Below, piece after piece: positions 49,483 through 57,068 of a stretch of 64,000 bases of DNA. This DNA comes from Thermoanaerobacter pseudethanolicus ATCC 33223 (lineage in GTDB: Bacteria; Bacillota; Thermoanaerobacteria; Thermoanaerobacterales; Thermoanaerobacteraceae). The notes under the pieces are model-generated. The model was not told where the DNA came from. It saw only the letters and a program-made list of their open reading frames with translations, and made no database searches. A program made the translations under genes and the position numbers. Numbering within the stretch: the first letter of the stretch is position 1; each line of letters begins with the position of its first letter. Location: positions 752,501 to 816,500 of the forward strand of contig NC_010321.1 in the NCBI RefSeq assembly GCF_000019085.1, given 5' to 3'.

Positions 49483-49771
49483 CAAAAAATTTTCAAAAAC
49501 CTAATAAGACAAAAGTTGGCTCATTGTATAATTAAATACAGCAAGATAAAAAAGAGAGTTAAAGCAAAAAAACTAGTACGATATTGGTACCAAATCAAAT
49601 ACATGGAAGATTGTTGCTATGGTGGTTCTTACTATTTGAATAGATGAATTCAAAGTATATTCTGGAGGAGTGATTGAAGAAGAAATTACAAAAAGGTGAA
49701 AACATATTGAAAACATTTAAATGAAAGCATATAATAGAAGGTGTGATTACCAAAGTATTGGGGGGATTTTT

Positions 49772-51166
49772 ATGGATTTAAATTCCTACATAGACAATAT
49801 GAGAGATGACATTATAAAATCAGTTCAAGAGTTGGTCAGGATAAAAAGCGTACAAGATGAACCGAAACCAGGAATGCCTTATGGAGAAGGTATTGCTAAG
49901 GCATTGGACAAAGCTTTAGAGATTGCACAAAGTTTAGGCTTAAAAACTAAAAATGTGGATGGCTATGTAGGGTATGCAGAATACGGCGAAGGAGAAGAAA
50001 TGATAGGAGTTTTGGGACATTTAGATGTGGTTCCAGAAGGTGATGGGTGGACTTATCCACCTTATGGTGCTGAAATCCATGATGGAAAGATATATGGAAG
50101 AGGTACTGTAGATGATAAGGGACCGATAATCGCTGCTTTATATGGCTTAAAAGCTATAAAAGATGCAGGATTAGAACTTTCCAGAAGAGTGAGGATTTTA
50201 TTTGGTACAAATGAAGAGACTGGTTCTCATGAAATTCCTTATTATTTAAAACACGATGAAGCGCCTACAATGGGCTTTACTCCTGATGCTCAATATCCCA
50301 TCATATATGCAGAAAAGGGAATAACAATGTTTAATGTAGTAAAAGACTTTAATAAAAAGCCCAGCAATATAGTTATAAAATACATCAAAGGTGGAGAAAG
50401 GCCTAATGTAGTGCCAGGCTTTTGTGAAGCTGGATTAAAGGTAAAAGAGGCAAATAAGAAGAAAGAAATTCAAGATAAGCTAGAAGCTTTCGTAAAAGAG
50501 ACGGGTTACAATTTGAAGGCTGAAGAAAAAGACGAAATGCTTGTAATCAAATCAGTAGGGGTTTCGGCTCATGGCAGCCTTCCACACTTAGGGAAAAATG
50601 CTATAATGCAGCTATTTCTCTTCCTTGACAGAATCGATTTAGAAGATAGCGATGTCAAAGATTTTATACATTTCTTCGCTACAAATATTGGAATAGAAAC
50701 AAACGGAAAAACTTTTGGAATATACTTAAAAGATGAAACAGGAGAATTGACTTTTAACGTTGGTACTATTCAATTAGATGAAAGCAAAGGAGTATTAGGT
50801 TTAAATATCAGGTATCCTGTAAAATATAAATATGAGGATTGGATGAATATTTTTGAGAATAAAATCAAAACTAATGGAATGAGAATAGAAGACATGCTCC
50901 ATCAGCCACCTTTGTATTTCCCACCAGCCCATCCTTTGATAAAAACTTTGAGCAAGGTTTATGAAGAACAGACAGGACAGAAGGCAGAGCTTTTAGCAAT
51001 AGGTGGAGGAACTTACGCGAAAGAGATGCCTAACACAGTGGCTTTTGGGCCTGTTTTCCCAGGCAAGCCAGAGTTAGCACATCAAGCGGATGAATATATA
51101 GAAATTGAAGATTTGATATTAAATGCAAAAATTTATGCTCACGCTATATATGAATTAGCAAAATAA
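49772..51166 (+). CDS. pepV: Dipeptidase PepV-like (M20 family)
   Basis: A 464-residue zinc peptidase of the M20/PepV family. It has GHLDVVPEGDGW with the first ligand, GRGTVDDKGP with the bridging Asp, GTNEETGSHE with the catalytic Glu, and a C-terminal GGGTYAKEMPN. It cleaves dipeptides in the cytoplasm. The ATG at 49772 is chosen because GGGGGG lies upstream and MDLNSYIDNM fits the family start; the frame is open another 17 codons. The 280 bases before it contain a TATAAT but no other gene. A terminator follows. Confidence 0.92.
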   Translation: MDLNSYIDNMRDDIIKSVQELVRIKSVQDEPKPGMPYGEGIAKALDKALEIAQSLGLKTKNVDGYVGYAEYGEGEEMIGVLGHLDVVPEGDGWTYPPYGAEIHDGKIYGRGTVDDKGPIIAALYGLKAIKDAGLELSRRVRILFGTNEETGSHEIPYYLKHDEAPTMGFTPDAQYPIIYAEKGITMFNVVKDFNKKPSNIVIKYIKGGERPNVVPGFCEAGLKVKEANKKKEIQDKLEAFVKETGYNLKAEEKDEMLVIKSVGVSAHGSLPHLGKNAIMQLFLFLDRIDLEDSDVKDFIHFFATNIGIETNGKTFGIYLKDETGELTFNVGTIQLDESKGVLGLNIRYPVKYKYEDWMNIFENKIKTNGMRIEDMLHQPPLYFPPAHPLIKTLSKVYEEQTGQKAELLAIGGGTYAKEMPNTVAFGPVFPGKPELAHQADEYIEIEDLILNAKIYAHAIYELAK

Positions 51167-51192
51167 AATCCCTCTTTTGAGGGATTTTATTT
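51164..51192 (+). terminator. pepV terminator
   Basis: Perfect 10-bp AAAATCCCTC/GAGGGATTTT stem with TTTT loop, then ATTTT. Confidence 0.9.
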
Positions 51193-51383
51193 TAAACTAA
51201 AATATAGTTTGTTTTCCTCTACTATAAATCCTAATTCTTTCCAAGGCAAAGATATAACACAAAATGATATTCTTATTTGGCGATTTTTACTATATAGTAT
51301 ATGTTATTATGCAACTAAGTGGTTTTATATTATAAATTCTATTAAAACGTTTAAATTCCTTCTTTGTATTAAAAAATTTGAGA

Positions 51384-51412
51384 TTGACATGTTTTAGAAG
51401 GATGTGTATAAT
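51384..51412 (+). promoter_or_regulatory. Promoter of tRNA-Val(CAC)
   Basis: TTGACA and TATAAT at 17-base spacing, 15 bases before the tRNA. The layout mirrors the promoter of the first tRNA-Val. Confidence 0.9.
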
Positions 51413-51427
51413 AAAAATATAGAAAGT

Positions 51428-51504
51428 GGGGTTATAGCTCAGCTGGTCAGAGCGCTACGCTCACATCGTAGAGGTCACAGGTTCGATTCCTGTTAACCCC
51501 ACCA
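51428..51504 (+). tRNA. tRNA-Val (CAC)
   Basis: Acceptor GGGGTTA/TAACCCC, discriminator A, encoded CCA. The anticodon loop CTCACAT gives CAC, reading GTG. Identical to the tRNA at 45278 except for bases 32 and 34 and one T-loop base. The pair is a recent duplication with anticodon change. Confidence 0.93.
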
Positions 51505-51516
51505 GTAAAATAGCGA

Positions 51517-51547
51517 GTTTCCGGTACTTAGTTAGTACCGGGTTTTT
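51517..51547 (+). terminator. tRNA-Val(CAC) terminator
   Basis: CCGGTACT/AGTACCGG stem followed by GTTTTTTG. Confidence 0.85.
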
Positions 51548-51558
51548 TGTTTTATTGC

Positions 51559-51609
51559 CTATTTGGTGCCAAAACTTTTTATGGTTTGGAAGATTCTTTT
51601 TATTTCAGG
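51559..51609 (-). pseudogene. Second tyrosine-integrase C-terminal scrap
   Basis: Minus strand reads PEIKRIFQTIKSFGTK then TAG at 51559. It parallels the scrap after the first tRNA-Val (TPEIKK...FLGTK), implying related integrases used both tRNA genes. Nothing of the catalytic domain remains. Confidence 0.5.
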
Positions 51610-51647
51610 GCCACATAAAAGCATTGTAAGGAAATAAAAGTCGCCTC

Positions 51648-51675
51648 TTGACATATTATCGAAATGCTGTAGAAT
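51648..51675 (+). promoter_or_regulatory. Promoter of lgt
   Basis: TTGACA and TAGAAT at 16-base spacing, about 60 bases before the lgt start. Confidence 0.7.
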
Positions 51676-51738
51676 GGTATTATAATGAAAATCTTATCAG
51701 AGTTTTCTGTTTAAAAACTATTGTATGGAGGTTGTATA

Positions 51739-52512
51739 ATGTACATTCCGACAATTAGCCCTTATGCTTTTAAAATTGGACCTATTGACGTTCATTGGTA
51801 TGGAATTTTTATGGCTATTTCCATTGCTATTGGTGGATATTATTTGTACCGACAAGCTATGAAATTGAACTACGATGAAGATTTTTTGCTTAATCTTTTG
51901 ATGATTGTAGTAATTTCGGGAGTTGTAGGTGCCCGACTTATGTTTGTGTTGGCAAATTACCCTGAGTGGTTTATTAAAGATCCTGTTCAGGTTTTAAAAA
52001 TTTATGAAGGCGGATTATCTTGGCATGGAGCAGTTTTAGGTGGTTTTTTGGCAGGGCTTTATTATTGTCGTAAAAAAGGTGTGAGGATAAATCCTTTGGA
52101 GGATTTTGCTGTTTTAGGACTTTCAATTGGTAATATATTAGTCAGAATAGGCAATATATTTAACCAAGAAGTATTAGGAAGGCCTACAGAATTTGCTTTT
52201 GGCAGATGGCCTGCACAGCTGGTAGGAGTTGCAATGGGAATAATTCTTCTTATAAGGTATTTTTATATACAAAAAAAACATATGCCTGATGGATATCAAT
52301 TTTGGTCTTTTATATTTTATTATCAGTTGATGAGAGGATTAATTGAAGAAACCGTAAGGGATAATCCTTTGATATGGCCTGTATATTTAAATGAAAAATG
52401 GGGAATAGGTTTTTTTACTTTAACTCAGTTAGTAACACCTTTCATTTTAATTTTGGCCTATTGGATGATTAGAAGGGTTTTAAATGACCCCAATAAACAA
52501 TTTTACAATTAA
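51739..52512 (+). CDS. lgt: Prolipoprotein diacylglyceryl transferase
   Basis: A 257-residue membrane enzyme with about seven hydrophobic helices. Signature parts are HWYGIFMAISI, GARLMFVL, YEGGLSWHGAVLGG and RIGNIFNQEVLGRPT, including the catalytic His and the Lgt-signature Asn/Glu/Arg. It attaches diacylglycerol to the lipobox Cys of lipoproteins. The ATG at 51739 is preceded by GGAGG; the TTG at 51721 overlaps that site. The stop is followed at once by the palindromic element. Confidence 0.94.
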   Translation: MYIPTISPYAFKIGPIDVHWYGIFMAISIAIGGYYLYRQAMKLNYDEDFLLNLLMIVVISGVVGARLMFVLANYPEWFIKDPVQVLKIYEGGLSWHGAVLGGFLAGLYYCRKKGVRINPLEDFAVLGLSIGNILVRIGNIFNQEVLGRPTEFAFGRWPAQLVGVAMGIILLIRYFYIQKKHMPDGYQFWSFIFYYQLMRGLIEETVRDNPLIWPVYLNEKWGIGFFTLTQLVTPFILILAYWMIRRVLNDPNKQFYN

Positions 52513-52514
52513 AC

Positions 52515-52815
52515 ACTGCCCTTGAGGCAGTTTCAGACTGTAGACAAACTTTCGAGAATAGGATATTTTGCATAAGGAACGACTTGTGACAAAGCGGCAA
52601 CAAAACTTAGCAAGACCAAGGGTGGAGGCAGGGCCGAAGCCACGGATGGCGGAGGCGGGCACTAAGACAGGGATGTCGAATGTGCCCGGTACCCTGCCAG
52701 AACCCGAAGGTCGAGCTTTAGTTTTGTCGCTTTGGAACATCGGAGTGACGATGCAAAATATCCTATTTTAAAATTTTTGACTTTGTCAACAAGCTGAAAC
52801 TGCCGTTGAGGCAGT
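52515..52815. repeat. Long imperfect palindrome (MITE-like or structured RNA element)
   Basis: Both ends are hairpins (ACTGCC-nTTGA-GGCAGT at 52515 and 52799). They continue into inverted arms GGCAGTTTCAG...GACAAA (52526-52548) and TTTGTC...CTGAAACTGCC (52782-52804). A perfect 17-bp inner pair (52557-52573 with 52751-52767) and further partial pairing (CAAAGCG, CAAAACT) lead to a GC-rich core. The core shows GACC/GGTC, GGGT/ACCC, GGCAGGG/CCCTGCC, GGGCAC/GTGCCC and GACA/TGTC stems. It folds almost end to end. No credible gene is inside; two open frames are by-products of symmetry. A transposase-less mobile element is the simplest reading. Confidence 0.7.
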
Positions 52816-52941
52816 TTTCTTATTTAAGGCAAATTGAATTAATCTTTAACTATTGATAAATCTAAAAGGGAACTACTTTATTTTACAACATTTTAATGGT
52901 AAAATTATATTTGATAAATTTTTTACAGAGGAGCTGAAAAG

Positions 52942-53406
52942 ATGGAAAAAAGAAAAGTTTTTGATGATTTATTAGTTAGGATTGACCAAATGGCAAGAGA
53001 AATTGATGATATGGATGAATTTTATGGTGAAGTTGTTAAGATATTAGCAGACAATGTTCCTTACTACAATTGGACAGGTTTTTATTTCATGAAGGATGGA
53101 GAGTTAGTAATAGGACCTTATATTGGTAGACCTACAGAGCATGTGAGAATTAAAGTAGGACAGGGAGTTTGTGGAAGAGCTGTTGCAGAAAAAAATACTA
53201 TAATTGTTGATGATGTCACTAAAGAAGACAATTATCTTGCCTGCAGCCTTGAGACGAAATCGGAAATTGTAGTGCCAATATGGGCTAATGGCGACATAAT
53301 AGGAGAAATAGATATTGACAGCGATGATTTAGCTGCTTTTGATGAAGAAGATAAAAGATTTTTAGAAAAAGTTGCAGAAATTATAAGTCGAAAACTCAAA
53401 AAATAG
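52942..53406 (+). CDS. GAF-domain protein, free methionine-R-sulfoxide reductase-like
   Basis: A 154-residue single GAF domain. It has YYNWTGFYFM, GQGVCGRAV with C77, and YLACSLETKSEIVVPI with C101, ending in FDEEDKRFLEKVAEII. These match the fRMsr family, which reduces free Met-(R)-sulfoxide through three cysteines. Two are present at matching positions; the first of the classical three appears replaced, with His at position 67. Catalysis may therefore follow a two-Cys route. GAGGAG lies before the ATG. Confidence 0.78.
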   Translation: MEKRKVFDDLLVRIDQMAREIDDMDEFYGEVVKILADNVPYYNWTGFYFMKDGELVIGPYIGRPTEHVRIKVGQGVCGRAVAEKNTIIVDDVTKEDNYLACSLETKSEIVVPIWANGDIIGEIDIDSDDLAAFDEEDKRFLEKVAEIISRKLKK

Positions 53407-53459
53407 ATTTCCATTGATTTTTTGTGGTATAATAATTGTGTCAGGAAGGAGGATAGGCT

Positions 53460-53681
53460 ATGAGAGAAAGAGTAGAAGAAGTATTAGAGCTTCTAAGGCC
53501 ATCTCTTCAAGCAGACGGAGGAGATGTGGAACTTATTGACGTTACAGAGGATGGAATTGTAAAGGTAAGGCTGACAGGTGCTTGTGGAGGGTGCCCTTTT
53601 GCTACGTTGACGCTGAAAGAAGGCATTGAAAGGGCCATCAAAGAAGAAATTCCTGAAGTTAAGGAAGTAATAGCAGTTTAA
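53460..53681 (+). CDS. NifU-like C-terminal domain protein
   Basis: A 73-residue stand-alone NifU C-terminal (Nfu) domain: [15 protein letters not shown] followed by GACGGCPF with C42 and C45, which bridge a 4Fe-4S cluster in a dimer. Such small Nfu proteins carry iron-sulfur clusters to target enzymes. AAGGAGG precedes the ATG. A terminator follows. Confidence 0.92.
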   Translation: MRERVEEVLELLRPSLQADGGDVELIDVTEDGIVKVRLTGACGGCPFATLTLKEGIERAIKEEIPEVKEVIAV

Positions 53682-53708
53682 AAATCCGGGTTATCCGGAT
53701 TTTTTTAT
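53681..53708 (+). terminator. Terminator after the NifU-like gene
   Basis: AAAATCCGG/CCGGATTTT stem and T run. Confidence 0.88.
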
Positions 53709-53750
53709 TATATAAGCGGAAATTTTTAACAATACATAGAATAGTGTAAG

Positions 53751-53966
53751 AGTATTGTTATCAAGATTAAGATTGTATATAGAGGATTGTATGTATGTCA
53801 GAATTGTGGGATTGTAGTAAATGGCGACGTGAATGGAGCAGTAAACATATTACGAAGAGTATCTCCGAATCTTAAAAAAGATAGGGGTAGAGGGTTCTTG
53901 GACAACCCAGTTAGGATAAAAGTATCCTAACGAATCTCCCTTTTCTATAAGAGGGAGAGGTTCAAG
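53751..53966 (+). mobile_element. Decayed IS605/IS607-type element: TnpB C terminus and right end
   Basis: From 53751 the frame reads IVYRGLYVCQNCG, then VNGDVNGAVNILRRVSPN, to TAA 53928. This is the TnpB zinc-ribbon half-site plus the conserved catalytic NxDxNGAxNIL end. The 5' part of tnpB is gone. After the stop lies a TCTCCC/GGGAGA hairpin and GAGGTTCAAG (53957-53966). That arrangement is the usual right end of such elements, where the omega (guide) RNA scaffold ends just before the flanking target DNA. An AACAATAC/GTATTGTT hairpin precedes at 53728-53759. Confidence 0.75.
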
Positions 53967-53969
53967 GGA

Positions 53970-54208
53970 TTGATGCTAAAGGTGGTATTTTTACTAATTA
54001 TAAAGGAAATGATATTAAAGAAGAAATGGTTACACTGGATTTTGTAAAATTAAAAGGTAATTATTTTGATTTAAGAAATCCAGAGACAAATGCTCATGAT
54101 ATAGCAAGAAGTTAAAAAATAGATAAAATTTCTTTGATTAAATCTGGCTATGTGAATAATTTTTATTTGACTGGTAAACCAGCTGTGAATATGATTGGAA
54201 TTTTATAA
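53970..54208 (+). pseudogene. Fragment of an unrecognised protein
   Basis: Directly after the TnpB right end a frame reads IDAKGGIFTNYKGNDIKEE, then YFDLRNPETNAHDIARS, stops at TAA 54113, and continues in the same frame through LIKSGYVNNFYLTGKPAVN to TAA 54206. The amino-acid pattern looks like real protein, but I do not recognise the family. The start is lost, perhaps through the transposon insertion, and an internal stop confirms decay. Confidence 0.55.
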
Positions 54209-54270
54209 TGATAATATAACTATTGAAACAAATAGGGAAGGAATAATTGAAAATTGGGAGGAGGATTAAA

Positions 54271-54441
54271 ATGGACAATGAAATTTTGAAACTTGAAGCG
54301 GCTGAAGAATTAGGACTTCTTGAAAAGGTAAAAAAAGTTGGATGGTCGAAGTTGTCTGCCCAAGAAACAGGGAAGATAGGTTCAATAGTTAAGAAAAAGA
54401 TGAAATTGCAACAAGAGGTAGGAAAAAAGGAAAAGTTGTGA
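54271..54441 (+). CDS. Small acid-soluble spore protein, alpha/beta type (second)
   Basis: A 56-residue SspF-like SASP: EAAEELGLLEKVKKVGW, then LSAQETGKIGSIVKKKM. It is shorter and more basic than the SASP at 20017. GGGAGGAGG precedes the ATG at 54271. It starts 26 bp before the sirtuin gene; whether both are on one transcript is unclear, as SASP genes are normally forespore-specific. Confidence 0.82.
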   Translation: MDNEILKLEAAEELGLLEKVKKVGWSKLSAQETGKIGSIVKKKMKLQQEVGKKEKL

Positions 54442-54466
54442 TATACTCTATTTGAGGTGAATTGCC

Positions 54467-55213
54467 ATGGGGGATAAAAATTTGTTTGAAAAAGCTGCTC
54501 GCCTCATTAAGCAGTCAAGAAAAACTATTGTATTGACAGGAGCAGGTATATCAACGGAAAGTGGTATACCTGATTTTAGAAGTCCCGGAAGGGGTTTGTG
54601 GGAGAACTTAGATCCAATGGAGGTTTTGTCAACGGGAGTATTGTACAATTTCCCGGAGGAATTTTATAAAGTTGGCTTCAAGATTTTGTCTTCAATGAGA
54701 AATGCTGAGCCTAATGAAGCTCATTACATATTAAGCGAAATGGAGAAAGAAGGTATAATTTTTGGAGTAATTACACAAAATATAGACAATCTTCATCAAA
54801 AAGCTGGTTCTAAAAATGTATTTGAAGTCCACGGCAATACGAGAGAAGGAAGTTGTTTACGTTGTGGTAAAAAAGTTTCTTTTGAAGTTTTAGAGGAAAA
54901 AGTAAGTAAAAAACAAATTCCTCCTCGCTGTGATGATTGTAATGGCGTATTGCGCCCAGATGTGGTGCTTTTTGGAGACCCTATGCCTTATGCATTTGAT
55001 TTGGCAGTAAAAGAAGTAAAGTCCAGCGATTTATTAATAGTCATAGGTTCTTCCTTGGCAGTTTCGCCAGTGAACTTTTTGCCAGATACAGTAAGACATT
55101 TGATAATTATAAATGCGACAGAGACTCCCTATGATTATAAAGCTGATGTAGTTATAAGAGAAAAAGCAAGTTATGCTCTTAGAAATATATGGGATATAAT
55201 AAAATTTCAATAA
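54467..55213 (+). CDS. cobB: NAD-dependent protein deacylase (sirtuin)
   Basis: A 248-residue Sir2-family enzyme. It has VLTGAGISTESGIPDFRS for NAD binding, TQNIDNLHQKAGS, the catalytic His in EVHGN, four zinc cysteines in CLRCGKK and CDDCNG, and GSSLAVSPVNFLP. It removes acyl groups from lysines such as that of acetyl-CoA synthetase. GAGGTG precedes the ATG. Confidence 0.95.
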   Translation: MGDKNLFEKAARLIKQSRKTIVLTGAGISTESGIPDFRSPGRGLWENLDPMEVLSTGVLYNFPEEFYKVGFKILSSMRNAEPNEAHYILSEMEKEGIIFGVITQNIDNLHQKAGSKNVFEVHGNTREGSCLRCGKKVSFEVLEEKVSKKQIPPRCDDCNGVLRPDVVLFGDPMPYAFDLAVKEVKSSDLLIVIGSSLAVSPVNFLPDTVRHLIIINATETPYDYKADVVIREKASYALRNIWDIIKFQ

Positions 55214-55219
55214 AAAAAT

Positions 55220-55248
55220 TTGACAATTTGATATATAAGTGCTATGAT
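55220..55248 (+). promoter_or_regulatory. Promoter of the cold-shock gene
   Basis: TTGACA and TATGAT at 17-base spacing, 40 bases before the start codon, leaving a short leader. Confidence 0.8.
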
Positions 55249-55288
55249 AGAGAAGTAAATTATTTATCAAGTTTGGAGGAAGATATAA

Positions 55289-55492
55289 ATGGTAAGAGGT
55301 AAAGTAAAATGGTTTAATGCCGAGAAAGGCTATGGCTTTATTGAAAGGGAGGATGGCACAGACGTATTTGTCCATTACTCAGCAATTGAAGGCGATGGCT
55401 TTAAGACATTAGAGGAAGGACAAAAAGTTGAATTCGAGGTAGTTGAAGCTACAAAAGGACCACAAGCTTCTAAGGTAAGAAAGGTAAACTGA
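55289..55492 (+). CDS. csp: Cold-shock protein
   Basis: A 67-residue OB-fold cold-shock protein with RNP1 KGYGFIERE and RNP2 VFVHYSAI, binding single-stranded RNA and DNA as a chaperone. GGAGGA precedes the ATG. It has a clear sigma-A promoter and an 11-12-bp terminator, so it is monocistronic. Confidence 0.96.
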   Translation: MVRGKVKWFNAEKGYGFIEREDGTDVFVHYSAIEGDGFKTLEEGQKVEFEVVEATKGPQASKVRKVN

Positions 55493-55501
55493 CGCGAAAT
55501 C

Positions 55502-55533
55502 AAACCCTAACATTAAATATGTTAGGGTTTTTT
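55502..55533 (+). terminator. csp terminator
   Basis: AAACCCTAACAT/ATGTTAGGGTTT stem with five-base loop and T run. Confidence 0.92.
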
Positions 55534-55552
55534 GATATAGGAGGTATTTACG

Positions 55553-56437
55553 ATGAGGGATTATATTGTGCGAGCTACAGCTTATAATAATAAAATATTA
55601 GCTATTGCAGCTTTTTCAACACAAACTGCCCAGAAGGCTAAAGAAATTCACAATCTCACACCTACCACTTGTGCAGCTTTAGGAAGAGCTTTGACAGCTG
55701 TCGCGATGATGAGAGTTATGATGAAGGGAGAAAAAGATAAGGTTACCTTAGTTATAAAAGGTGATGGACCGATTGGGAATATCGTTGTAGTGTCAAATTA
55801 CCCGGGAATTGTCAAAGGGTATGTAGGGAATCCTACAGTGGATTTACCACTGTCTGAAAAAGGGAAATTAGATGTAGGCAAAGCTGTTGGTAAAAATGGA
55901 TATGTGACTGTCATAAAGGATATAGGTTTAAAAGAACCCTACGTTGGAACTGTAGAGCTTCAAACTGGGGAAATCGGAGAAGATATAGCCTATTATTTTT
56001 ATACCTCTGAACAGGTACCTTCTGCTGTTGGGGTAGGAGTGTTAGTTGGAAAAGAAGGAAATGTTTTAGCTTCTGGAGGCTTTATTATACAATTATTGCC
56101 TAATATTGAAGAAGAAGTTGTAGCAAAGGTAGAGGAAGCACTCAAGAATATTTCTTCAGTGACAGAATTGTTAAGGAAAGGATATCTGCCAGAAGATATA
56201 TTGAACCATATATTAGGGGAGATGGGACTTAATATTTTAGAAAGAGTAGATTTAAAATATGAATGTGATTGTTCACAAGAAAGATTTGAAACTGCTATAA
56301 TTGCTCTTGGAAAAGAGGAGATAAAAAAACTTATTGCAGAAGGACAATCAGTTGAAGCTGTATGCCATTTTTGTGGTAAAAAGTATCTGATAGAGGAAAG
56401 TAGGCTTAAAGAATTGCTGAGAATTGCAGAGGAATAA
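55553..56437 (+). CDS. hslO: Redox-regulated chaperone Hsp33
   Basis: A 294-residue Hsp33: N-terminal domain with GRALTAVAMM and KGDGPIGNIVVVS, and a C-terminal redox zinc switch made of CDC (about 240) and CHFC (about 272). Oxidation releases zinc and activates holdase activity. AGGAGG precedes the ATG. It is followed by an AT-rich gap and the tRNA cluster promoter. Confidence 0.95.
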   Translation: MRDYIVRATAYNNKILAIAAFSTQTAQKAKEIHNLTPTTCAALGRALTAVAMMRVMMKGEKDKVTLVIKGDGPIGNIVVVSNYPGIVKGYVGNPTVDLPLSEKGKLDVGKAVGKNGYVTVIKDIGLKEPYVGTVELQTGEIGEDIAYYFYTSEQVPSAVGVGVLVGKEGNVLASGGFIIQLLPNIEEEVVAKVEEALKNISSVTELLRKGYLPEDILNHILGEMGLNILERVDLKYECDCSQERFETAIIALGKEEIKKLIAEGQSVEAVCHFCGKKYLIEESRLKELLRIAEE

Positions 56438-56511
56438 AGCAAATTTAAGAGAATAATTGATATTTTTTATTCTTAATTAGACGTAAAGGCGAAAAAATCC
56501 TCAAAATAGTG

Positions 56512-56540
56512 TTGACTAATAGCAGTTTTTTATGTATACT
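56512..56540 (+). promoter_or_regulatory. Promoter of the five-tRNA cluster
   Basis: TTGACT and TATACT at 17-base spacing, 22 bases before the first tRNA. Confidence 0.85.
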
Positions 56541-56562
56541 ATTACTTGCACGGCAGTAAAAT

Positions 56563-56638
56563 GGTCGTATAGCTCAGCTGGGAGAGCACCTGCCTTACAA
56601 GCAGGGGGTCATAGGTTCAAGTCCTATTGCGACCACCA
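56563..56638 (+). tRNA. tRNA-Val (TAC)
   Basis: Acceptor GGTCGTA/TGCGACC, discriminator A, encoded CCA, anticodon stem CCTGC/GCAGG with loop CTTACAA. First of five tRNAs. Confidence 0.95.
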
Positions 56639-56639
56639 C

Positions 56640-56716
56640 GGCCCAATAGCTCAGTTGGTTAGAGCGCCAGCCTGTCACGCTGGAGGTCGAGGGTTCAAGT
56701 CCCTTTTGGGTCGCCA
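56640..56716 (+). tRNA. tRNA-Asp (GTC)
   Basis: Acceptor GGCCCAA/TTGGGTC with one G-T pair, discriminator G, encoded CCA, anticodon stem CCAGC/GCTGG with loop CTGTCAC. One base separates it from tRNA-Val. Confidence 0.95.
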
Positions 56717-56721
56717 GTTAT

Positions 56722-56797
56722 GCCTCGATAGCTCAGTAGGTAGAGCAAGGGACTGAAAATCCCTGTGTCAGTGGTTCGATTCCACTTCGAGGCACCA
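56722..56797 (+). tRNA. tRNA-Phe (GAA)
   Basis: Acceptor GCCTCGA/TCGAGGC, discriminator A, encoded CCA, anticodon stem AGGGA/TCCCT with loop CTGAAAA. Confidence 0.95.
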
Positions 56798-56802
56798 TTT
56801 GT

Positions 56803-56878
56803 GCGGACATAGCTCAGTTGGTAGAGCATCACCTTGCCAAGGTGAGGGTCGCGAGTTCGAGTCTCGTTGTCCGCTCCA
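56803..56878 (+). tRNA. tRNA-Gly (GCC)
   Basis: Acceptor GCGGACA/TGTCCGC, discriminator T, encoded CCA, anticodon stem TCACC/GGTGA with loop TTGCCAA. Confidence 0.95.
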
Positions 56879-56882
56879 GTAT

Positions 56883-56957
<75 letters not shown>

Positions 56958-56992
56958 TAAAAATATGAAACTTTAGTGAATAAGGTTATGAA

Positions 56993-57020
56993 AAAGCCCT
57001 GGAAGGGGCTTATATTTTTT
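56993..57020 (+). terminator. tRNA cluster terminator
   Basis: AAGCCC/GGGCTT stem followed by TATATTTTTT. Confidence 0.75.
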
Positions 57021-57068
57021 AATTTTTAAAATCTAATTGTTTATAGTCTTTTGGGTAGGAGGGAAATT

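Noticed and set aside
49500-49771. Possible transposase scrap before pepV
   Set aside because: A few codons (RYWYQIKYMED) look protein-like, but the frame is short, interrupted and matches nothing I can name.
51209-51397. 62-codon plus-strand frame before tRNA-Val(CAC)
   Set aside because: No ribosome site, AT-rich with aromatic-heavy composition, and it runs into the tRNA promoter; nothing else is seen in this gap.
52480-52771. Two open frames (86 codons minus, 67 codons plus) inside the palindromic element
   Set aside because: They overlap each other within the inverted repeat, lack good ribosome sites and reflect its GC-rich symmetric core rather than coding selection.
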